From positions 1 through 64,000 of the forward strand of contig JAEWBO010000010.1 of NCBI GenBank assembly GCA_023391105.1: a stretch of DNA of 64,000 nt, in the 5' to 3' direction. The notes beneath the pieces are model-generated. The model was not told the DNA's origin. It ran no database searches and was given only the letters and a program-made list of their open reading frames with translations. This stretch comes from Bacillota bacterium. GTDB taxonomy: Bacteria; Bacillota; Clostridia; Christensenellales; SZUA-584. Below are positions 58,971-64,000 of the stretch, piece by piece; the first letter of the stretch is position 1, and every line of letters begins with the position of its first letter. The position numbers were made by a program, and so were the translations under genes.

Positions 58971-60359
58971 TTAGCTTGCCAGTCTCTTTGCGTGCACGCC
59001 GTGGAAATAGACGCTCAGCGGCCACCATAGCACACCGAACACCACAAATATGCTCCACAAGAAGCTGGGTGAGGTCATGAGGTTGATCGCCACCGTCAAC
59101 GCCGTTGCCAGCAAGCTGCCCGCGACAGATAGCCCGAACGCGCTCTTTTTTTGCCCGAAATATACACCGGCAGGCCACCAAAGCACGCATAGCGACGGAA
59201 ACAAGCTCCAAAGAAATCCCGTTGATGTGATCAGGTTGATCGTCAGCAGCGTCGTGATGACAAGCAAAGAGCCTGCCAAAGCAAACGGGAGAGCTTTGCC
59301 TCTCATGAGCATAGCCAGCGGCCACCAGAGCAGACAAAGCGAAGGAAACACGCTCCACGGGAACGACGGCGATGTGATCAGGTTCACTGCTGCGAGAAAC
59401 GCAATGGTCATAAAGCTCGCGGTAATTGCGTAACTCAGCCACTTTTTGCTGCGGGCAAATATCAGTGTCACAGGCCACCACAGCAGACCAAACACTGGGT
59501 AAAATGCCCATATCGCGTCGGGCGAATAGATAAGGTTCACTGCGTTGAGGAAAGCAATGCTTATCGCGCTCATCACAATCGCATACTGATGCGGACAATG
59601 CCTGCCGTAAAAATATATGGACAGCGGCCACCATAGCACCGCAAATGCCACAAATAGCACCCATGGGCTGGATGGCTCAAGAAAGATGTTTAGTGCGCCA
59701 TACCATAGGATGACAGAGAGAGAAGCGAATATCGAAAACTTAAATGCCTCCCTCTGCTTGCCCATATACATCGCGGCCGGCCACAGCGTGACAGGAAAGC
59801 ACGCGTACAAGGCCCAAGGGTACGAGGTTTCGAGCATATTGGACGCGATAAAAAACATAATCGTTAATAGTGCTCCGGCAACGGAAAATTTCTTATAATC
59901 GTTTCTGAAAAACAGATGCAGCGGCCACCATAACGTCGCGAAGATCGGATATATCGCCCAAAATCGTCCCGGCGTGAAAACGAGATTGATGACCGGAAAG
60001 TAAGCGATGAGAATCAGGCTGAATAACACAGCAATACATATTGACATCTTATTTCTTAAGTATACGCCCGCGGGAAAGCACAAAAGCGGGGGCAGTGCGT
60101 AAAAGAACCAAAGGCTCTGCGGTGTTGTGATGATATTGACCGCCGCAAGAAATGCCAATGTGGTTAAGCTCCCGGCCATTGCAAAGGCAAGGTAATGCTT
60201 TCTGAGACACAGAAAAACGCCTATCGGCCACCAGACAACAGCAAATATCGGATAGATACACCAAAGTGTATCCGGCGTTGTGATATAGTTCAGCACCCCA
60301 AGCATCACGGCTGTCAGCAGTGCCCCCGAGACAGCAAATTGGACAGAATATTTTTTCAT
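58971..60359 (-). CDS. Membrane protein of nine tandem two-helix repeats
   Basis: 462 residues from ATG 60359 (AGAGGTG site). The whole protein is nine copies of a unit of about 50 residues. Each has a first helix starting FAxxGSLL, the turn NLITSPSFLW, a second helix ending LLWWPL, and a short basic loop, giving about 18 transmembrane segments. Repeats 6-9 are the most regular; repeats 2 and 4 are degenerate (LLCFPAGV, VTLWPAAM). The neighbour at 60390 carries one copy of the same unit behind a HAAS domain, so expansion from that unit is likely. I know no characterised protein with this layout. Role unknown; the PadR regulator in the operon suggests an envelope-stress or antimicrobial response. 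Confidence 0.85.
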   Translation of the reverse strand: MKKYSVQFAVSGALLTAVMLGVLNYITTPDTLWCIYPIFAVVWWPIGVFLCLRKHYLAFAMAGSLTTLAFLAAVNIITTPQSLWFFYALPPLLCFPAGVYLRNKMSICIAVLFSLILIAYFPVINLVFTPGRFWAIYPIFATLWWPLHLFFRNDYKKFSVAGALLTIMFFIASNMLETSYPWALYACFPVTLWPAAMYMGKQREAFKFSIFASLSVILWYGALNIFLEPSSPWVLFVAFAVLWWPLSIYFYGRHCPHQYAIVMSAISIAFLNAVNLIYSPDAIWAFYPVFGLLWWPVTLIFARSKKWLSYAITASFMTIAFLAAVNLITSPSFPWSVFPSLCLLWWPLAMLMRGKALPFALAGSLLVITTLLTINLITSTGFLWSLFPSLCVLWWPAGVYFGQKKSAFGLSVAGSLLATALTVAINLMTSPSFLWSIFVVFGVLWWPLSVYFHGVHAKRLAS

Positions 60360-60389
60360 GGTTTCACCTCTTTTCTGAAATTCCATTGA

Positions 60390-60794
60390 CTATCTGAACC
60401 TTATCCAGCGGAAAAACATCGTCAGCGGCCACCACAGCACGCCGAATATCGGGAATATGCACCAAAGAAAGCCCGGTGTTATATACAGGTTAATGAACAG
60501 CATGAGCGCAATGATGAGCAGGCTGCCCACAATTGAATACCCAAGCTGAAGGCCTGCGCCGCTTCTCTTGATCGGCAGCTCCTGCTGGGTGCGCAGCTCG
60601 TCTCTTATATCGCTGATGTCTCCAAACTCCACGATAGCGCGGTTAATCGCGTCTTCCTCGGCCTTTCCTTGAGCAATAAGGTCGTTCACCTTCTCCTGCA
60701 GATTCTCGACGATCTCTCTTTTGAGAGATTCCTTGCGCTCGCTGTCGGGTACCTCCCTGAACAGCGCGTCCACATGCTCCTGAACTTTTTTCAT
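60390..60794 (-). CDS. HAAS-domain protein with one two-helix membrane repeat
   Basis: 134 residues. N-terminal helical HAAS/DUF1700-type domain (about 1-70: RKESLKREIVENLQEKVNDL, AINRAIVEFGDISDI), known from proteins paired with PadR regulators. The C-terminal 50 residues are a single two-helix unit (GSLLIIALMLFINLYITPGF, then LWWPLTMFF) matching the repeats of the next gene. Its ATG overlaps the padR stop by 4 bp. It probably links the PadR signal to the membrane protein. Confidence 0.85.
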   Translation of the reverse strand: MKKVQEHVDALFREVPDSERKESLKREIVENLQEKVNDLIAQGKAEEDAINRAIVEFGDISDIRDELRTQQELPIKRSGAGLQLGYSIVGSLLIIALMLFINLYITPGFLWCIFPIFGVLWWPLTMFFRWIRFR

Positions 60795-61126
60795 TTCCGC
60801 TCCTCCATTTCCATGAAAATATCAATAATCTCTTTGGTTTTTCGCCATTCCTCAACTTCTTCTCTGAACAGAGCGCGCCCCAAAGGCGTGATGGTGTAAT
60901 AGCGCCGCCTGCCGCCTAAGGACACATCTCCCTCGTATGAGGAGATCAGTTCCTTTTTTTCAAGCCGCGCAAACACGGCGTATAGTGTGGCCTCCTTAAT
61001 CTGGAACCGATCCGATGTACGTCTGCTTATCTCTTTGCTTATTTCGTAGCCATAACGGTCCTTTTCGAGTATCAGTCGCAGGATAATTGAATCCAGGTGA
61101 CCTCTGATAATGTCGCTGCTGATCAT
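60791..61126 (-). CDS. PadR-family transcriptional regulator
   Basis: 111 residues. Winged helix with the family pattern GHLDSIILRLILEKDRYGYEI, TLYAVFARLEKKELI and GGRRRYYTITPLG. PadR proteins are usually autorepressors released by small ligands or envelope signals. First gene of a three-gene operon with the HAAS protein and the nine-repeat membrane protein. Confidence 0.93.
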   Translation of the reverse strand: MISSDIIRGHLDSIILRLILEKDRYGYEISKEISRRTSDRFQIKEATLYAVFARLEKKELISSYEGDVSLGGRRRYYTITPLGRALFREEVEEWRKTKEIIDIFMEMEERK

Positions 61127-61364
61127 ACTTTCACCTTTCCTTAATTACTCTCGCAGACAGTGTTCTAACATATAGTGCACCATGTGATAGAGTTCTGTCT
61201 GATAGAGCAATCTTACTCCGTTAATTTTTATTTGTCAACGCATTTTTTGTATAATTTGAAATTAAAAGTTTTGCTGCTGTTTATGCTTAATTTGCAATTT
61301 ATTTCAGGCTATGTTTTTACATTGCGCGGACAAAATAGATACAGAAATTGAAAAAGGAATTTAT

Positions 61365-62639
61365 ATGACGAATTTGACACAACCGATAAAGCCGGGCAAG
61401 CGGCTCAAAATCACGGGCGGCGGTCCGCTTTGCGGCGAATGCGACATCAGCACATCCAAAAACGCTGTGCTGCCTATATTAGCGGCCTCACTCTTAACTG
61501 CCGAGCCGGTCACCATACACAAGGTGCCCGACATTAGCGACGTCAAAAATATGTTTACATTATTAAGGGCATTCGGCGCGCGGGTCAGCGTCTCTGACGA
61601 TTCCGTAACCATCACGACCAAATCTATAAGAACCACCTCGCCCGCCGCCAACGTGATGGAGCGTCTGCGCGCATCCATTCTTTTTATGGGGCCGCTGCTC
61701 GCGCGCGAGGGCAGTGTCACCCTGCCGCTGCCGGGCGGCTGCCGCATAGGCTCTCGCCCGATCGACCTTCACATACAGGGGTTTCGCGCATTGGGTGCCA
61801 AATCTGTCACAGTCAATGGACAGGTGCATGCCTGGGGCCAGCCGCTTCAAGGAGGTCATATCCACCTTGGGTTTCCTTCAGTCGGGGCGACGGAGAATAT
61901 CATCATGGCGGCAACGCTTGCCAAAGGCACCACAGTCATAGAAGGCGCAGCCACCGAGCCCGAAATCGATGACCTTGTCAATTTTCTAAATTCCATGGGA
62001 GCAAAAGTAACAAATGGGAAAAGCCGCATTGTGATTGACGGCGTGCAAGAGCTTTCTGGCACGGACTATACGCCGATCTCCGACAGAATTGAGGCAGGCA
62101 CATTGATGCTGGCAGCGGCGGTAAGCGGCGGAGATGTCCATCTTCACCGTGCAAACGCGGCACATTTGGCACCCATTTGCGACAAGCTGATGGAAGCGGG
62201 TGCGGAAATATTCCCGTTTGAAGGCGGCCTTAAGGTGCGCGGCCGCGGTGCGCGCCCGATGGAAATCGTCTCTTCCCCGTACCCCGGCTTTCCGACCGAC
62301 ATGCAGGCCCCTTTTACGGCGGCATGCTGCCTGGCAAACGGCAAAAGCAAAGTCAATGAAACAATCTTTGAGAATCGTTTTTTGCACGTAGACGAGCTAA
62401 AGAAAATGGGCGCCGATATCACGGTTGATGGCCGTACGGCATATATCAACGGCACAGGGTGTCTGTATGGCGCTGAGGTTACCGCCACAGATCTGCGCGC
62501 GGGCGCAGCGCTTTGCATTGCGGGGCTGCTCGCTCAAGGAGAAACAATTATCGGCAATATATATCATATGGACCGCGGATATGAAAACTTTGAGGACAAA
62601 CTGTTGAAACTCGGGGCAAACATCATGCGCTTGTCATAA
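61365..62639 (+). CDS. murA: UDP-N-acetylglucosamine 1-carboxyvinyltransferase (MurA)
   Basis: 424 residues from ATG 61365 (AAAAGGA site); a longer frame from 61311 lacks one. First committed step of peptidoglycan synthesis: transfers enolpyruvate from PEP to UDP-GlcNAc. Motifs: KNAVLPILAASLL near the N terminus, the loop PLPGGCRIGSRPIDLHI with the PEP-attacking Cys, and FPTDMQAPFTAACC. Cys, not Asp, is present, so fosfomycin sensitivity is predicted. It lies just upstream of spoIID, a frequent arrangement in Firmicutes. Confidence 0.95.
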   Translation: MTNLTQPIKPGKRLKITGGGPLCGECDISTSKNAVLPILAASLLTAEPVTIHKVPDISDVKNMFTLLRAFGARVSVSDDSVTITTKSIRTTSPAANVMERLRASILFMGPLLAREGSVTLPLPGGCRIGSRPIDLHIQGFRALGAKSVTVNGQVHAWGQPLQGGHIHLGFPSVGATENIIMAATLAKGTTVIEGAATEPEIDDLVNFLNSMGAKVTNGKSRIVIDGVQELSGTDYTPISDRIEAGTLMLAAAVSGGDVHLHRANAAHLAPICDKLMEAGAEIFPFEGGLKVRGRGARPMEIVSSPYPGFPTDMQAPFTAACCLANGKSKVNETIFENRFLHVDELKKMGADITVDGRTAYINGTGCLYGAEVTATDLRAGAALCIAGLLAQGETIIGNIYHMDRGYENFEDKLLKLGANIMRLS

Positions 62640-62686
62640 TCGCGGGGCTTAAGCATACACTGCTAAAGATAAGGGGGTGTATTTGT

Positions 62687-63682
62687 TTGTGGAGAAGAGG
62701 CCAAGGACTAACTCGCGAGAGCGCCTTGATCATCGCAATCATCATTTTTGTGCTGCTCGCCGTTGTGTTTCCCGCACTCACCGTTAAAAAAAACATCAGC
62801 AAGACACCTCAAGATTCAGCGCCAGACATCGAGTTCAACATATCCAAGCTGCCTGAGTCCGAGGAAATTATGGTCTGGATAGACGGCGATCTCACCAGAA
62901 TGCCCATGGAAGAATATCTTGTCGGTGTTGTGGCGGCGGAGATGCCTGCTTCGTATGAGATGGAAGCGCTTAAAGCGCAGGCCGTGGCGGCGCGTACATA
63001 TACCCAGTACAAGAAGAACCACGGCGGATGCGCGGCGCACACAGGCGCGGATATCTGCTGCGACAGCTCCCACTGTCAAGCCTTTATAACGACAGAGGAA
63101 ATGGCGGAAAACTGGGGAAGCGATTCCAGCGATTATATTCAAAAAATCGTGTCTGCCGTTAACGATACAAGCGGCGAGATGATTTATTACGACGGTGAGG
63201 AAATCCAAGTGTTCTTCCACGCCTCAGCGGGAGGCCGCACCGAGAACAGCGAGAATGTGTATTCAGAAGCGCTCCCGTATCTCGTCAGTGTCGACAGCCA
63301 AGGCGAAGAATCATCTTCCAAATACTATGGAGAAGTTGAAATCAGCCGTGATAAATTCATCAAAAAGATGAAGGCATTTTCTCCAAGCATCAGCTTTGAC
63401 GCCAAGGCGCTCATCGGCCATACCACGCGCTTTGACAGCGGCCGCGTCCAGAGCATTGAAATAGGAAGCGAATCATTTACAGGACGTGAGATTCGTCAGA
63501 TTTTCTCGCTCAACTCTGCCAATTTTACTGTTGAAGAGGATAGTGATCAGATCAAGTTTGCCACCATTGGCTTTGGACACGGTGTGGGCATGAGCCAGAC
63601 GGGAGCCAACGCCATGGCTAAGAAAAAAGCCGATTATATCCAGATACTGACGCATTACTTTACGGGGGTCACCGTCCAATAA
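62687..63682 (+). CDS. spoIID: Stage II sporulation protein D (SpoIID)
   Basis: 331 residues, TTG start behind GGGGGTG. One N-terminal transmembrane helix (about 11-29), then the SpoIID domain: MPMEEYLVGVVAAEMPASYE with the catalytic Glu, EALKAQAVAARTYT, and the Cys-rich segment DICCDSSHCQAF that holds zinc in characterised homologues. Later come HASAGGRTENSENV and GFGHGVGMSQ. A lytic transglycosylase needed for engulfment during sporulation, acting with SpoIIM and SpoIIP. Direct evidence that the organism can sporulate or descends from spore formers. Confidence 0.95.
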   Translation: MWRRGQGLTRESALIIAIIIFVLLAVVFPALTVKKNISKTPQDSAPDIEFNISKLPESEEIMVWIDGDLTRMPMEEYLVGVVAAEMPASYEMEALKAQAVAARTYTQYKKNHGGCAAHTGADICCDSSHCQAFITTEEMAENWGSDSSDYIQKIVSAVNDTSGEMIYYDGEEIQVFFHASAGGRTENSENVYSEALPYLVSVDSQGEESSSKYYGEVEISRDKFIKKMKAFSPSISFDAKALIGHTTRFDSGRVQSIEIGSESFTGREIRQIFSLNSANFTVEEDSDQIKFATIGFGHGVGMSQTGANAMAKKKADYIQILTHYFTGVTVQ

Positions 63683-63787
63683 AAATACTTTCATTTTCCC
63701 CTATTCAACACCGCTTATGACATTTTTTCCGTTCTTGTATTTTTTTGTGCAAAGATGGGAAAGATGTAAACGTGGAGGTGTGAAACA

Positions 63788-64000
63788 ATGAATTTTAATA
63801 GCATCAAAGACAAAATAAACAAGCAGTCGGTAAAAACATTTTTTCAAAAACAGGGATTATATGTTCTCATTTTTTTATGTGTGGTGGCTGCGGGCATCAC
63901 AGCCCTCGTGGCTTGGCCGCGTGCAGATGACGTTCCCGATGACAATGGTACAGATGTCTCATTGATCGACGCTCCCTCGCTTGAGGAAGAGATGGCAGCT
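63788..64000 (+). CDS. SpoIIQ-like protein, N-terminal fragment cut by the window end
   Basis: 71 codons in frame from ATG 63788 (GGAGGTG site) to the last base. A cytoplasmic lead of about 24 residues, one transmembrane helix (YVLIFLCVVAAGITALVAW), then an acidic extracellular stretch. This layout and the position right after spoIID fit SpoIIQ, the forespore M23-type protein of the engulfment channel. The peptidase domain lies beyond the window, so the name rests on context. Confidence 0.65.
   Translation, partial: MNFNSIKDKINKQSVKTFFQKQGLYVLIFLCVVAAGITALVAWPRADDVPDDNGTDVSLIDAPSLEEEMAA

Overview
The window looks like the chromosome of a spore-forming, low- to mid-GC Firmicute of the class Clostridia. 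The evidence is a sporulation cluster at the right end (MurA, SpoIID and the start of a SpoIIQ-like protein), a CotH-domain lipoprotein at the left end, strong AGGAGG-type ribosome binding sites, frequent TTG/GTG starts, and a two-subunit class I fumarase. The genus cannot be named from the sequence alone.

Layout. 1-5.2 kb: CotH/lamin-tail lipoprotein, two-subunit fumarase, tRNA-Thr(GGT). 5.2-13.55 kb: an 8.3-kb integrative element in the 3' end of that tRNA gene, bounded by a perfect 45-bp direct repeat (5167-5211 and 13508-13552). It carries a tyrosine recombinase, a heterodimeric ABC exporter with a frameshifted MarR regulator, and an AT-rich pair made of a DnaQ-like exonuclease with a BRCT domain and a Cys-rich unknown protein. 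13.8-18.4 kb: a Ktr/Trk potassium-uptake module with a KdpDE-like two-component system. 18.8-26.6 kb: molybdenum hydroxylase genes (a three-subunit xanthine dehydrogenase-type enzyme, a fused Se-dependent-XDH-type enzyme, a MocA-type cytidylyltransferase and a MocA-ModE fusion). 27-29.2 kb: a chemoreceptor.

29.6-41.8 kb: a leftward bacterial microcompartment (BMC) operon of the sugar-phosphate-utilising kind. It encodes three BMC-H proteins, three pentamers (BMC-P), a PduT-like BMC-T trimer, PduS, a PduP-type aldehyde dehydrogenase, PduL, two deoxyribose-phosphate aldolases (one with a C-terminal 4Fe-4S motif), a class II aldolase/epimerase, two SDR dehydrogenases, a Gfo/Idh/MocA dehydrogenase, a pentulose-phosphate 3-epimerase and an unknown protein with a possible targeting helix. 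42-55.7 kb: its supply genes, namely three SorC-type regulators, an aldo/keto reductase, a cupin-like protein, an RbsABC-type sugar importer, an L-xylulose-kinase-like FGGY kinase, a UlaE-like 3-epimerase and a second class II aldolase/epimerase.

Inferred flow: an imported pentose or polyol is oxidised, phosphorylated and epimerised. Aldolases inside the shell split it into a triose phosphate and a short aldehyde. PduP-type dehydrogenase and PduL turn the aldehyde into acyl-CoA and then acyl-phosphate, while PduS and PduT could carry electrons through the shell. Shared promoter motifs suggest two SorC-type circuits: one for the BMC operon and its adjacent regulator, the other for the importer and the distal aldolase.

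56-64 kb: a CMD/AhpD-like protein, a small Cys-rich protein, malic enzyme, a YgjP-type metallopeptidase, a PadR regulator with a HAAS-domain protein and a membrane protein built of nine tandem two-helix repeats, then murA, spoIID and a truncated spoIIQ-like gene. No CRISPR array or rRNA was seen, and no transposase was recognised.
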